Shown: positions 7,794 through 16,506 of the stretch, in pieces | Layout of the letters: each line of letters begins with the position of its first letter | How positions within the stretch are numbered: position 1 is the stretch's first letter | Assembly: GCF_001544795.2 (NCBI RefSeq) | Contig: NZ_FCOI02000030.1 | Location: 29,194-93,193, forward strand | DNA length: 64,000 nucleotides | Reading direction: 5' to 3' | Source of the DNA: Caballeronia temeraria | GTDB taxonomy: Bacteria > Pseudomonadota > Gammaproteobacteria > Burkholderiales > Burkholderiaceae | Notes under the pieces: model-generated | Seen by the model: the letters and a program-made list of their open reading frames with translations, nothing else | What the model was told of the DNA's origin: nothing | The model's database searches: none | Position numbers and translations under genes: made by a program

Positions 7794-10088
7794 ATGACGA
7801 CCGACGCCAATACCAAGTTGCGCGAAGCTGCGCTCGACTATCACGAATTTCCCGTTCCCGGAAAGATCGCGATTGCTCCCACCAAGCAGATGATCAACCA
7901 GCGCGACCTCGCGCTGGCGTACTCGCCGGGCGTCGCGTTCGCGTGTGAAGCGATCGTCGAAGATCCGCTGAACGCCGCGCGCTTCACCGCGCGCAGCAAT
8001 CTCGTGGGCGTCGTGTCGAATGGCACGGCCGTGCTCGGCCTCGGCAACATCGGGCCGCTCGCGTCCAAGCCGGTCATGGAAGGCAAGGCCGTGCTCTTCA
8101 AGAAGTTCGCCGGCATCGACGTGTTCGATATCGAGCTGAACGAAAGTGATCCGCACAAGCTCGTCGACGTGATCGCCGCGCTCGAACCCACGTTCGGCGG
8201 CATCAATCTGGAAGACATCAAGGCGCCGGACTGCTTCATCGTCGAGCGCGAATGCCGCAAGCGCATGAAGATTCCCGTCTTCCACGACGACCAGCACGGC
8301 ACGGCCATCGTCGTCGCGGCGGCGGTCACCAATGGTTTGAAGGTCGTCGGCAAGAGCATCGGCGAAGTGAAGCTCGTGGCGTCCGGCGCGGGCGCGGCGG
8401 CGCTGGCGTGTCTGAACCTGCTCGTCGATCTCGGCATGAAGCGCGAGAACATTTTCGTGACGGACCTGGCCGGCGTGGTCTACAAGGGCCGCACGGAACT
8501 GATGGACCCGGACAAGGAACTGTTCGCTCGTGAAACCAGCGCGCGCACGCTCGCCGAAGTGATGGAAGGCGCGGATGTGTTCCTCGGCCTGTCCGCGGGC
8601 GGCGTGCTCAAGCAGGACATGGTCAAGCAGATGGCCGCGAAGCCGCTGATTCTCGCGCTCGCGAATCCGACGCCGGAAATCCTGCCGGAACTCGCGCTCG
8701 AAGTGCGTCCGGACGCCGTGCTCGCCACTGGCCGCACGGACTATCCGAATCAGGTCAACAACGTTCTCTGCTTCCCGTTCATCTTCCGTGGCGCGCTCGA
8801 CGTCGGCGCGACCGTCATCACGAAGGAAATGGAAATCGCAGCCGTGAACGCGATCGCGGAACTCGCGCGTCAGGAGCAGAGCGATATCGTCGCGACGGCG
8901 TATGGCATTCAGGATCTGTCGTTCGGCCCGGAATATCTGATTCCGAAGCCTTTCGATCCGCGTCTGATCGTGAAGATCGCGCCGGCTGTCGCGAAGGCCG
9001 CGATGGATTGCGGCGTGGCGACGCGTCCGATCGAGGACATGGAAGCCTACGAGCAGCATTTGCAGCAGTTCGTCTATCACAGCGGCACGACAATGAAGCC
9101 GATCTTCCAGCTCGCGCGCAGCGTCGAGCCGGAGAAGAAGCGCATCGTGTTCGCGGAGGGCGAGGAAGAGCGCGTGCTGCGCGCGGTGCAGATCGCCGTC
9201 GATGAAAAGATCGCGAGGCCGATTCTCATCGGCCGTCCGGCGGTCATCCAGCAGCGCATCCAGAAGTTCGGCCTGCGTCTCGCGCCGGGCGTCGATTTCA
9301 CCGTCGTCGATACGGATCACGACGAGCGTTATCGCGATTTCTGGCAGTCGTACGCGAAGATGATGGCGCGAAAGGGCATCAGCCAGCAGATGGCGAAGCT
9401 CGAAATGCGCCGCCGCACGACGCTGATCGGCGCGATGCTCGTGCAAAAGGGCGAAGCCGACGGCATGATCTGCGGCACGGTGAGCACGACGCATCGTCAC
9501 CTGCACTTCATCGATCAGGTGATCGGCAAAAAGGAAGGTGCGAAGGTCTACGCGGCGATGAACGCGCTCGTGTTGCCCGGCCGCCAGATTTTCCTGGTCG
9601 ATACGCACGTGAACGTCGATCCGACGCCCGAGCAGCTCGCCGAAATCACGATGCTCGCGGCGGAAGAAGTGAAGCGCTTCGGCATCGCGCCGAAGATCGC
9701 GCTGCTGTCGCATTCGAACTTCGGCACGAGCAACGCGCCGACCGCGCAGAAGATGCGCGACGTGCTCGCGATCCTCAAGGAGCGCGCGCCGGATCTGGAC
9801 GTGGACGGCGAAATGCACGGCGACGTCGCGCTCGATGCGCGTCTGCGCAAGGAAGTGCTGCCGGAATCGACGCTCGAAGGCGACGCGAACCTGCTGATCC
9901 TGCCGAACATCGACGCGGCCAATATCTCGTACAACCTGCTGAAGACGGCGGCGGGCAGCGGCATCGCGATCGGGCCGATTTTGCTCGGCGCGGCCAAGCC
10001 GGTTCATGTGCTCACTTCATCGGCAACGGTGCGCCGGATCGTCAACATGACGGCGCTGCTGGTGGCGGACGCAACGGCGGCGCGCTGA
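7794..10088 (+). CDS. maeB: NADP-dependent malic enzyme with phosphotransacetylase-like C-terminal domain
   Basis: The 764-residue protein has the two-part structure of MaeB: a malic enzyme domain in about the first 420 residues and a phosphotransacetylase-like domain in the remainder. It oxidatively decarboxylates malate to pyruvate with NADP and supports gluconeogenic growth. Seen are YSPGVAFACE near the N-terminus, the metal-binding VFHDDQHGTA motif, a dinucleotide-binding VASGAGAAALA stretch, and late PTA-like motifs such as MICGTVSTTHRHL. The C-terminal domain is usually regulatory rather than catalytic. I chose the ATG at 7794 (MTTDANTKLREAAL) over an upstream in-frame ATG at 7737. A TACAAT at 7744-7749 could be a -10 element but lacks a good -35. 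A strong terminator follows. Confidence 0.95.
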   Translation: MTTDANTKLREAALDYHEFPVPGKIAIAPTKQMINQRDLALAYSPGVAFACEAIVEDPLNAARFTARSNLVGVVSNGTAVLGLGNIGPLASKPVMEGKAVLFKKFAGIDVFDIELNESDPHKLVDVIAALEPTFGGINLEDIKAPDCFIVERECRKRMKIPVFHDDQHGTAIVVAAAVTNGLKVVGKSIGEVKLVASGAGAAALACLNLLVDLGMKRENIFVTDLAGVVYKGRTELMDPDKELFARETSARTLAEVMEGADVFLGLSAGGVLKQDMVKQMAAKPLILALANPTPEILPELALEVRPDAVLATGRTDYPNQVNNVLCFPFIFRGALDVGATVITKEMEIAAVNAIAELARQEQSDIVATAYGIQDLSFGPEYLIPKPFDPRLIVKIAPAVAKAAMDCGVATRPIEDMEAYEQHLQQFVYHSGTTMKPIFQLARSVEPEKKRIVFAEGEEERVLRAVQIAVDEKIARPILIGRPAVIQQRIQKFGLRLAPGVDFTVVDTDHDERYRDFWQSYAKMMARKGISQQMAKLEMRRRTTLIGAMLVQKGEADGMICGTVSTTHRHLHFIDQVIGKKEGAKVYAAMNALVLPGRQIFLVDTHVNVDPTPEQLAEITMLAAEEVKRFGIAPKIALLSHSNFGTSNAPTAQKMRDVLAILKERAPDLDVDGEMHGDVALDARLRKEVLPESTLEGDANLLILPNIDAANISYNLLKTAAGSGIAIGPILLGAAKPVHVLTSSATVRRIVNMTALLVADATAAR

Positions 10089-10111
10089 TCCCGGTTTCGA
10101 TGTGAGGTGAA

Positions 10112-10141
10112 AGCGGCGGGCTTGCTCGCCGCTTTTCTTTT
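10112..10141 (+). terminator. Rho-independent terminator of maeB
   Basis: AGCGGCG at 10112-10118 pairs with CGCCGCT at 10127-10133, leaving an eight-base loop, and is followed by TTTTCTTTT. It begins 24 bases after the maeB stop. Confidence 0.8.
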
Positions 10142-10150
10142 GTGGGGGCG

Positions 10151-10305
10151 AAAAAAAAGAAGCGTGCCGTGTGTCCACGGCACGCTCGCGAGAAAGCAAC
10201 AAAAGGGTGTGTGCTTCAACCGCAAAACGCGGGATCGCGGCGAGCGCGATGCCGTGAAGCTGGCGACGAGTGAGGCTGCCCGTCCAGAGGCTTCGAGATC
10301 CCACC
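10151..10305 (-). ncRNA. Candidate small RNA on the minus strand (unidentified)
   Basis: The 420-base gap between maeB and the RNase gene has no convincing protein. It contains an orphan minus-strand terminator at 10151-10186: a perfect 10-bp stem (AGCGTGCCGT/ACGGCACGCT) with a six-base loop, followed on the minus strand by a T-rich tract ending in eight T residues. No minus-strand coding gene ends there. About 130 bases upstream on that strand, at 10311-10319, is an AT-rich GATAATAAT that could be a -10 element, although no -35 is evident. Between them the sequence can form stable hairpins, for example ATCGCG/CGCGAT with a five-base loop and CCGC/GCGG with a five-base loop. This arrangement suits a transcript of about 155 nt. 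I could not assign it to a known RNA family. Confidence 0.4.
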
Positions 10306-10508
10306 ATCGAATTATTATCTCGGCAAAGATAAAAATCTCTCATATTCGGGCTAATTCTTCTGATGAAAACCGCATCAGGAATTGCATCACTCGATCAAAC
10401 TGAGAAAAAATTTCCGATTTTCCGCCGAACGTTGCTTCGCCTTGGCATTAGCGATACCCTTACATCTTTCATGGTCGTCGAATTTCGGTGTAACGCGAGG
10501 ACAACCGT

Positions 10509-10985
10509 TTGGTGATACGCGCGCGCGCATTCTGCTTTTTCGTCGCCTTGAGCGTCCTGTTGGGCGCGTGCGGCAAGGATGAAACTCAAAGCGGCGTTCC
10601 GGAAACGGTTGCTTCGGCGAGTCCGGCGCCGGTCTCGCCGCCAGCGGAACCGCAGGCACGGCAGCCTGACGCCGCCGGCGGGCAGGAGCGCGACGGTCTG
10701 GCCACCGTCCACATTGCGCAGTTGCCCAGGCAGGCGGTCGCGACCTTGCGGCTGATCGAGGCGGGCGGCCCTTTCCCTTTCGAGAAGGACGGCGTCGTGT
10801 TCGGCAATCGCGAACGTGTGCTGCCGCGGCATCCACGCGGCTACTACCACGAATACACCGTTCCCACGCCTCGCGCGAGGGATCGCGGCGCGCGCCGGAT
10901 TGTGTGTGGCGGCCCGAAGAAGCAGCTCGGCGATTGCTACTACACAGACGACCACTACGCGAGTTTCAAACGCATTGCGGATTAA
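10509..10985 (+). CDS. Barnase/RNase Sa-like guanyl-specific ribonuclease, predicted lipoprotein
   Basis: The 158-residue product begins with a hydrophobic segment ending in a LGAC lipobox (Cys near residue 20), so it is probably exported and lipidated. A Pro/Ala/Glu-rich linker follows. The C-terminal 95 residues match microbial guanyl-specific ribonucleases (N1/T1, barnase/RNase Sa type). They include YHEYTVPTP, which carries the catalytic Glu, nearby Arg residues, and the terminal GDCYYTDDHYASF with the catalytic His. The family cleaves single-stranded RNA after guanine. The next gene encodes a barstar-type inhibitor, which supports the assignment. The start is TTG at 10509, with AGGA eight bases upstream; GTG at 10512 is an alternative. 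Confidence 0.85.
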   Translation: MVIRARAFCFFVALSVLLGACGKDETQSGVPETVASASPAPVSPPAEPQARQPDAAGGQERDGLATVHIAQLPRQAVATLRLIEAGGPFPFEKDGVVFGNRERVLPRHPRGYYHEYTVPTPRARDRGARRIVCGGPKKQLGDCYYTDDHYASFKRIAD

Positions 10986-11001
10986 CTACGGGATTAACGG
11001 C

Positions 11002-11565
11002 ATGAGCGACAACATCTACGCGCACGACCACAGCGTCGCGGGTGATCTTTTCGCCACCGGCGATGGCAACCTGTTTCAGCGAGTATTGCGGCTACGCATG
11101 ACAGAACACGACAACAGACCCGACGACGAGACCAGGCCCGAGGAGTTCCATCCGCAAGAGGATCCGGAAGCGCTGTTCGCCACGGTGCGGCCGAACATCG
11201 TGCAGTCGATCCGCGCGTTCCGCGTACAGGATCTCGCGGACGAGGCCAACCGCCTCGGCCAGCATTTTCTCTACGCGTATCTCGGGCAGGCGCAGAGCAA
11301 GCAGGAAGTGCTGGAGACCATCGCGCTGTCGTTTCTCTTTCCCAAGCACTTCGGCAAAAACTACGACGCACTCTACGATTCGCTCACCGATCTCGTTCAC
11401 AAGGCTGGCTCGCAGCCGGGCTTCGTGATCGTGCTCGAACAATTGCCGATCGCGCAGAAATTCGACAAGGAAGGCCGCGAAGTGCTGCTCGACGTGTTCC
11501 GCGACGCGGCGGAATTCTGGGCAGAACGCAAAGTGGCGTTCCGCGTGTTCTATTCGTTCGTGTGA
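11002..11565 (+). CDS. Barstar-family ribonuclease inhibitor with N-terminal extension
   Basis: The 187-residue cytoplasmic protein carries a barstar domain in its C-terminal half, marked by FPKHFGKNYDALYDSLTDL (about residues 112-130). In barstar this helix region supplies the residues that plug the barnase active site. The family is normally about 90 residues; here a hydrophilic, acidic N-terminal stretch of about 65 residues precedes it, with unknown purpose. The gene starts 16 bases after the RNase stop, so both are probably on one transcript, as expected for a toxic RNase and its intracellular inhibitor. A strong terminator follows. Confidence 0.88.
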   Translation: MSDNIYAHDHSVAGDLFATGDGNLFQRVLRLRMTEHDNRPDDETRPEEFHPQEDPEALFATVRPNIVQSIRAFRVQDLADEANRLGQHFLYAYLGQAQSKQEVLETIALSFLFPKHFGKNYDALYDSLTDLVHKAGSQPGFVIVLEQLPIAQKFDKEGREVLLDVFRDAAEFWAERKVAFRVFYSFV

Positions 11566-11607
11566 GCTGGCGCGGCCAGTCCGGTCGCCACAATCAGCAT
11601 GATGCAG

Positions 11608-11641
11608 CAGCCCGATGGCGTGTCCATCGGGCTGTTTTTTT
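11608..11641 (+). terminator. Rho-independent terminator of the RNase-barstar operon
   Basis: CAGCCCGATGG (11608-11618) and CCATCGGGCTG (11624-11634) form a perfect 11-bp stem with a five-base loop, followed by seven T residues. The T run overlaps the end of the convergent rsmE gene. Confidence 0.88.
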
Positions 11642-12377
11642 ACCAGCCGCCCCAGCGCGCGGCCAGCGCCGCGAGCACCGCGATGCCCGCCGTCTCCGTA
11701 CGCAGCATGCGCGGGCCGAGTCCCAGCGCGGAAAATCCGGCTTCGATGATCGTGCTTTCTTCCGCAGGCGAAAAGCCCGCTTCCGGTCCGATCATCAATG
11801 TGACGGGGCTCGACGGCGCAACGGCGGGCAGCGACGCGAAACTCACTTCCGCGCGCGGCGAGAGCAGCAGGCGCAGCTCGCCATCGGCGGGGGCGGGCAG
11901 CGCGGCGAGCCAGGCGTCGACACTGCGCGGCGGGGCGACCTCGGGCACGCGGTTGCGTCCGCATTGCTCGCAGGCCGCGCGCGTGAGCGCCTGCCAGTGC
12001 GCCTGACGCCGCTGCGCGCGTTCGCCCGCGAGACGCACGACACCGCGTTCGGCGGTGATCGGCGCAATGTCCGATACGCCCAGTTCCACCGCCTTCTCGA
12101 TGAGCCAGTCCATCTTGTCGCCGCCCGCCACGCCTTGCGCGAGCGTCACGCGATACGGCGGCTCGGCTTCGCGATCGCTGTGTTCGTCGATGCGCGCGAT
12201 CGCCGCGCGTTTCGCGATATCGACGAGCTCGCCGCGATATTCGCCGCCGCGGCCGTCGAAGAGCGTGATCGCGTCGCCGGTTTGCAGGCGCAGGACGTGC
12301 ACGTGCCGCACGACGTCATCGGGAAGGGTGAAGGTTTGGCCCGCGAAGAGCGGACCGTCGACGTGAAAACGTGGCAT
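11640..12377 (-). CDS. rsmE: 16S rRNA (uracil-1498-N3)-methyltransferase
   Basis: The 245-residue product matches RsmE, a SPOUT-class methyltransferase that methylates U1498 of 16S rRNA in the assembled 30S subunit. The N-terminal PUA-like part starts MPRFHVDGPL and contains HVHVLRLQTGD. The C-terminal SPOUT knot is marked by MIGPEAGFSPAE and LGPRMLRTETA, where S-adenosylmethionine binds. I started at the ATG at 12377, which fits the family N-terminus; the open frame upstream is Ser/Arg-rich and not protein-like. A VOC-family gene lies 52 bases upstream on the same strand. Confidence 0.93.
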   Translation of the reverse strand: MPRFHVDGPLFAGQTFTLPDDVVRHVHVLRLQTGDAITLFDGRGGEYRGELVDIAKRAAIARIDEHSDREAEPPYRVTLAQGVAGGDKMDWLIEKAVELGVSDIAPITAERGVVRLAGERAQRRQAHWQALTRAACEQCGRNRVPEVAPPRSVDAWLAALPAPADGELRLLLSPRAEVSFASLPAVAPSSPVTLMIGPEAGFSPAEESTIIEAGFSALGLGPRMLRTETAGIAVLAALAARWGGW

Positions 12378-12429
12378 GTAAATTCGATCGCGGGTCTGAC
12401 TGCCCGCGGATAGTGAGATTGCCGGCGCT

Positions 12430-12843
12430 TCAGCGCAGATGCCGCGCGATCGCCCAGCGGTAGCCGTCCGGGTCTTCGATCTGCGCGAAGCGGTCGCCCC
12501 AGAACTGGTCCTGCGGCTCGATGAGCGCCTTCGCGCCGACGGCGAGCGCCTGCTGGAACGTGACGTCGACGTCATCGACATAAAGATAGAACGACTGCGG
12601 CGCCATCAGCCCCGCGCTCTTCGGCGTGCGCGCCTGCGAGCCGTAGGCGCCTTCGGGCGCGAACATCACGATCAACTGCCCGCGATACGTCATCTCGACA
12701 TGGATGATCGTGCCGTCGTCGTTCACGCTGTCGCGCACCGCGAAACCGAGCGCCTTTTCATAGAACGCGATGCTCACGCGCGCGTCGCGCACGGTGAGAT
12801 ACGGAGTCAGCCAGGGCACATCGGCGGGGCGTGGGTCGGTCAT
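12430..12843 (-). CDS. VOC (glyoxalase/bleomycin-resistance) superfamily protein
   Basis: The 137-residue protein has the paired beta-alpha-beta-beta-beta pattern of vicinal oxygen chelate proteins. It begins with TPYLTVRDARVSIAFYEKALGF and ends with DRFAQIEDPDGYRWAIA, the typical closing strand. It resembles the PhnB/glyoxalase-like subgroup, and no specific substrate can be inferred. The ATG at 12843 is preceded by GGAG at good spacing (rc of 12852-12855). It may be cotranscribed with rsmE. Confidence 0.8.
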   Translation of the reverse strand: MTDPRPADVPWLTPYLTVRDARVSIAFYEKALGFAVRDSVNDDGTIIHVEMTYRGQLIVMFAPEGAYGSQARTPKSAGLMAPQSFYLYVDDVDVTFQQALAVGAKALIEPQDQFWGDRFAQIEDPDGYRWAIARHLR

Positions 12844-13330
12844 CGAAAGCACTCCTTGAAACCTTGCGACTGCAGATTGGGAAACATTTTGCCACGAAGC
12901 CGTACGAACAATGGACCGGCAAGGAATTTGCACCAAAGGCCGCGACGGACGGATTTCGCCAGATAAACGTCCGTTGGCGGCGCGCGTAACCATGTAATGT
13001 CACGCGTTGTCATCTTGTCGTGACAGTGTTGTACCGACTGCGACGCACGCGGCGCGGCCCGGTTCGCGTGCATCGCCGAGGCGGGAAATGCACGGAACAT
13101 GCCCGCGCCCCGAACGCCCGGCCGCGCCGGATTGGCCGCCTGTTCGCTGTCTCGCAGGCGCGTGTCAATCGGACCGGTCTGTTAGAATGACGGCCTTCCG
13201 ATCCTCGTCGTTTCTCGTCGTTTCTAGTCGTTCCGGTCCTGAAAACGTTGTGTCCCGCGGGTCCGGTTCGAATGAGAAGTGCTGCAAGAGAAGCACCGCG
13301 GATCATTTCAGGACCTGCCCCAGACTCGAC
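12844..13330. other. Intergenic region between the VOC gene and tkt
   Basis: This 487-base divergent region should hold the promoters of the VOC gene (minus) and tkt (plus). A TAGAAT at 13183-13188 could be a -10 for tkt, but no -35 at good spacing was found. A six-base inverted repeat, GTCACG (12999-13004) with CGTGAC (13019-13024), is present. I see no convincing gene here. Confidence 0.4.
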
Positions 13331-15379
13331 ATGACGACCCCGACCTCCAGCCAGACCGCCCTCATGGCCAACGCAATCCGCGCGCTTGCCATGGACGCCG
13401 TTCAACAAGCCAACTCCGGCCACCCCGGCATGCCCATGGGCATGGCGGAAATCGGCGTCGCGCTGTGGTCGCGCCATCTGAAGCACAACCCGGCGAATCC
13501 GCACTGGTTCGACCGCGACCGTTTCGTGTTGTCGAACGGTCACGGCTCGATGCTGCTGTATTCGCTCCTGCACCTCACCGGCTACGACCTGCCGATGAGC
13601 GAGCTGAAGAATTTCCGCCAACTGCATTCGAAGACGCCGGGCCATCCGGAATACGGCATCACGGCGGGCGTCGAGACGACCACCGGCCCGCTCGGCCAGG
13701 GCGTCGGCAATGCGGTCGGCATGGCGCTCGCCGAAGCGCTGCTCGCGGCCGAATTCAACAAGGCCGACGCGAAGATCGTCGATCACTACACGTACGTGTT
13801 CCTCGGCGACGGCTGCCTGATGGAAGGCATTTCGCACGAAGCCTGCTCGCTCGCGGGCACGCTCAAGCTGAACAAGCTGATCGCGCTGTACGACGATAAC
13901 GGCATTTCCATCGACGGCCATGTCGAGCACTGGTTCCACGACGACACGCCGAAGCGCTTCGAAGCGTACGGCTGGAACGTGATCCGCGCGGTCGACGGCC
14001 ATAACGTCGACGCGGTCGACGCCGCCATCGCGCAGGCGAAGAAGTCGGACAAGCCCACATTGATCTGCTGCCGCACGGTCATCGGCAAGGGCGCGCCGAC
14101 GAAGGCGGGCGGCCACGACGCGCACGGCGCGCCGCTCGGCGACAAGGAAATCGCGGCGACGCGCGCGGCCATCGGCTGGAACTTCGGTCCGTTCGAGATT
14201 CCGCAGGACGTGTACGCAGCGTGGGACGCGAAGGAACAAGGCACGCACGCCGAAGCCGAATGGAACAAGGCATTCGATGCCTACAAGGCGAAGTACGCGA
14301 GCGAAGGCGCCGAGTTCGCGCGCCGCATGACGGGCGAACTGCCGGCGAACTGGGCCGAAGCTGCCGCGAAGATCATCGAGGACGCGAACCAGAAGGCCGA
14401 AACCATCGCGACGCGCAAGGCATCGCAGAACACGATCGAAGGGCTGGCTGCCGCGTTGCCGGAACTGCTCGGCGGCTCCGCCGACCTGACCGGCTCGAAC
14501 CTCACGAACTGGAAGGCATCGAAGGCGGTGCGCGCGGCGGGTGACGCCGAAAACGCGAATCCGTCGGGCATCCAGTGGGGCAATCACATCAACTACGGCG
14601 TGCGCGAGTTCGGCATGTCGGCGGCGATCAACGGCATCGCGCTGCACGGCGGCTATCGTCCGTTCGGCGGCACGTTCCTGACGTTCTCGGACTACAGCCG
14701 CAACGCGCTGCGCGTCGCCGCGCTGATGAAGTCGCGCTCGATCTTCGTGTTCACGCACGATTCCATCGGTCTCGGTGAAGACGGCCCGACGCACCAGTCG
14801 ATCGAACACGTGTCGAGCCTGCGCCTGATCCCGAACCTTCAGACGTGGCGTCCGGCGGATACCGTCGAAACGGCTGTCGCGTGGACGCATTCGATCGCGC
14901 ACAACGGCCCGTCGACGCTGATTTTCAGCCGCCAGAATCTGCAATTCTCGACGCGCAACGACATCCAGATCGCCAACATCGCGAAGGGCGGCTATGTGCT
15001 GCGCGACTGGAACGACGACATCCCCGCGCGCAAGATCATCCTCATCGCGACCGGCTCGGAAGTGCAGCTTGCGATGCAAGCGGTCGAAGCGCTGGCGAAG
15101 GAAGGCATCGGCGCGCGCGTCGTGTCGATGCCCTGCACGAACGTGTTCGACAAGCAGGACGCCGAATACCGTGAGCGCGTGCTGCCGAAGGGCGTCGCGC
15201 GCGTAGCGATCGAGGCGGGCGTGACGGACTTCTGGCGCAAGTACGTGGGCCTCGAAGGCGGCGTGGTCGGCATCGACACGTTCGGCGAGTCGGCCCCGGC
15301 GGGCGCGCTGTTCAAGCATTTCGGCTTCACGGTGGAGCATGTTGTCGCGACGGCAAAGGCCGTCCTCGCCGCGCAGTAA
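13331..15379 (+). CDS. tkt: Transketolase
   Basis: The 682-residue protein is a thiamine-pyrophosphate-dependent transketolase, which moves two-carbon units between sugar phosphates in the pentose phosphate and Calvin-type cycles. Seen are the substrate-binding HPGMPMGMAEIG near the N-terminus and the TPP/Mg-binding GDGCLMEGISHEA motif at about residue 157. The pyrimidine domain contains DSIGLGEDGPTHQ, and the C-terminal domain is of normal length. The ATG at 13331 (MTTPTSSQTALMANAIRAL) is the family start. A long in-frame extension upstream is rejected because it lacks family similarity. The gap gene follows after 47 bases, so both may form one central-carbon operon. Confidence 0.95.
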   Translation: MTTPTSSQTALMANAIRALAMDAVQQANSGHPGMPMGMAEIGVALWSRHLKHNPANPHWFDRDRFVLSNGHGSMLLYSLLHLTGYDLPMSELKNFRQLHSKTPGHPEYGITAGVETTTGPLGQGVGNAVGMALAEALLAAEFNKADAKIVDHYTYVFLGDGCLMEGISHEACSLAGTLKLNKLIALYDDNGISIDGHVEHWFHDDTPKRFEAYGWNVIRAVDGHNVDAVDAAIAQAKKSDKPTLICCRTVIGKGAPTKAGGHDAHGAPLGDKEIAATRAAIGWNFGPFEIPQDVYAAWDAKEQGTHAEAEWNKAFDAYKAKYASEGAEFARRMTGELPANWAEAAAKIIEDANQKAETIATRKASQNTIEGLAAALPELLGGSADLTGSNLTNWKASKAVRAAGDAENANPSGIQWGNHINYGVREFGMSAAINGIALHGGYRPFGGTFLTFSDYSRNALRVAALMKSRSIFVFTHDSIGLGEDGPTHQSIEHVSSLRLIPNLQTWRPADTVETAVAWTHSIAHNGPSTLIFSRQNLQFSTRNDIQIANIAKGGYVLRDWNDDIPARKIILIATGSEVQLAMQAVEALAKEGIGARVVSMPCTNVFDKQDAEYRERVLPKGVARVAIEAGVTDFWRKYVGLEGGVVGIDTFGESAPAGALFKHFGFTVEHVVATAKAVLAAQ

Positions 15380-15426
15380 AATCGCGGTCAGCGAAGCAGG
15401 TTTTTTTAGCCATCAGGAGATAGACC

Positions 15427-16437
15427 ATGACGATTCGCGTTGCAATCAACGGCTATGGCCGTATCGGCCGCAACACGCTGCGCGCCCTCTATGAAAACGG
15501 CAAGAAGCACGACATCGAGATCGTCGCCATCAACGATCTCGGCGATGCCAAGACCAATGCGCACCTGACGCAGTACGACACGGCGCACGGCAAGTTCCCG
15601 GGCCAAGTGTCGGTGGACGGCGACTACCTCGTCGTCAACGGCGACAAGATCCGCGTGCTGGCGAACCGCAACCCGGCCGAACTGCCGTGGGGCGAGCTGA
15701 AGGTCGACGTGGTGATGGAGTGCACGGGCTTCTTCACGACGAAGGAAAAGGCGAGCGCGCACATCAAGGGCGGTGCGAAGAAGGTCATCATCTCGGCGCC
15801 GGGCGGCAAGGACGTGGACGCGACCATCGTGTATGGCGTGAACCATAACGTGCTGAAGGCTTCCGACACGGTCATCTCGAACGCATCGTGCACGACGAAC
15901 TGCCTCGCGCCGCTCGTCAAGCCGCTGAACGACAAGATCGGTCTGGTGAACGGTCTGATGACCACGATCCACGCCTACACGAACGACCAGGTTCTGACGG
16001 ACGTGTATCACGAAGACCTGCGCCGCGCGCGCTCGGCCACGCACAGCCAGATCCCGACGAAAACCGGCGCGGCTTCGGCGGTCGGTCTCGTGCTGCCGGA
16101 ACTGAACGGCAAGCTGGATGGCTACGCGATCCGCGTCCCGACGATCAACGTGTCGGTCGTCGACCTGTCGTTCATCGCCGCGCGCGACACGACGGTGGAA
16201 GAGATCAACAAGATCATGAAGGAAGCGTCGGAAGGCGAACTGAAGGGCGTGCTCGGCTACAACGATGCGCCGCTGGTTTCGATCGACTACAACCACAACC
16301 CGGCTTCGTCGACGTTCGATTCCACGCTGACCAAGGTGTCGGGCCGTCTCGTGAAGGTGTCGAGCTGGTACGACAACGAGTGGGGCTTCTCGAACCGCAT
16401 GCTGGATACGGCGGTTGCGCTCGCGAACGCGAAGTAA
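15427..16437 (+). CDS. gap: Glyceraldehyde-3-phosphate dehydrogenase, type I
   Basis: The 336-residue enzyme converts glyceraldehyde 3-phosphate to 1,3-bisphosphoglycerate with NAD. The N-terminal Rossmann motif INGYGRIGRNTLR is present. So are the catalytic-cysteine motif SNASCTTNCLAPL at about residue 153 and the terminal WYDNEWGFSNRM. A good ribosome-binding site, CAGGAGA, precedes the ATG. It is probably transcribed with tkt and ends at a strong terminator. Confidence 0.97.
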   Translation: MTIRVAINGYGRIGRNTLRALYENGKKHDIEIVAINDLGDAKTNAHLTQYDTAHGKFPGQVSVDGDYLVVNGDKIRVLANRNPAELPWGELKVDVVMECTGFFTTKEKASAHIKGGAKKVIISAPGGKDVDATIVYGVNHNVLKASDTVISNASCTTNCLAPLVKPLNDKIGLVNGLMTTIHAYTNDQVLTDVYHEDLRRARSATHSQIPTKTGAASAVGLVLPELNGKLDGYAIRVPTINVSVVDLSFIAARDTTVEEINKIMKEASEGELKGVLGYNDAPLVSIDYNHNPASSTFDSTLTKVSGRLVKVSSWYDNEWGFSNRMLDTAVALANAK

Positions 16438-16460
16438 GTTTCGCGCCGCTCGAAATGAAC

Positions 16461-16490
16461 AAAGCCGCTCCTCGGAGCGGCTTTGTTTTT
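16461..16490 (+). terminator. Rho-independent terminator of gap
   Basis: AAAGCCGCTCC and GGAGCGGCTTT form a perfect stem around a two-base loop, followed by GTTTTTT. It begins 24 bases after the gap stop. Confidence 0.85.
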
Positions 16491-16506
16491 TGCGCTTCAG
16501 TTCGTC

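Noticed and set aside
7782..10007. Long minus-strand open frame opposite maeB
   Set aside because: Shadow frame with repetitive Arg/Ala/His composition; maeB motifs are unambiguous.
10151..10305. Naming the candidate small RNA as 6S RNA
   Set aside because: Size and structure would be compatible, but I could not confirm the large central bubble or conserved ends of 6S RNA by eye.
10017..10343. Possible 108-residue minus-strand protein in the gap after maeB
   Set aside because: No ribosome-binding site, overlaps maeB and both hairpins, and composition is not protein-like; a small RNA explains the strand better.
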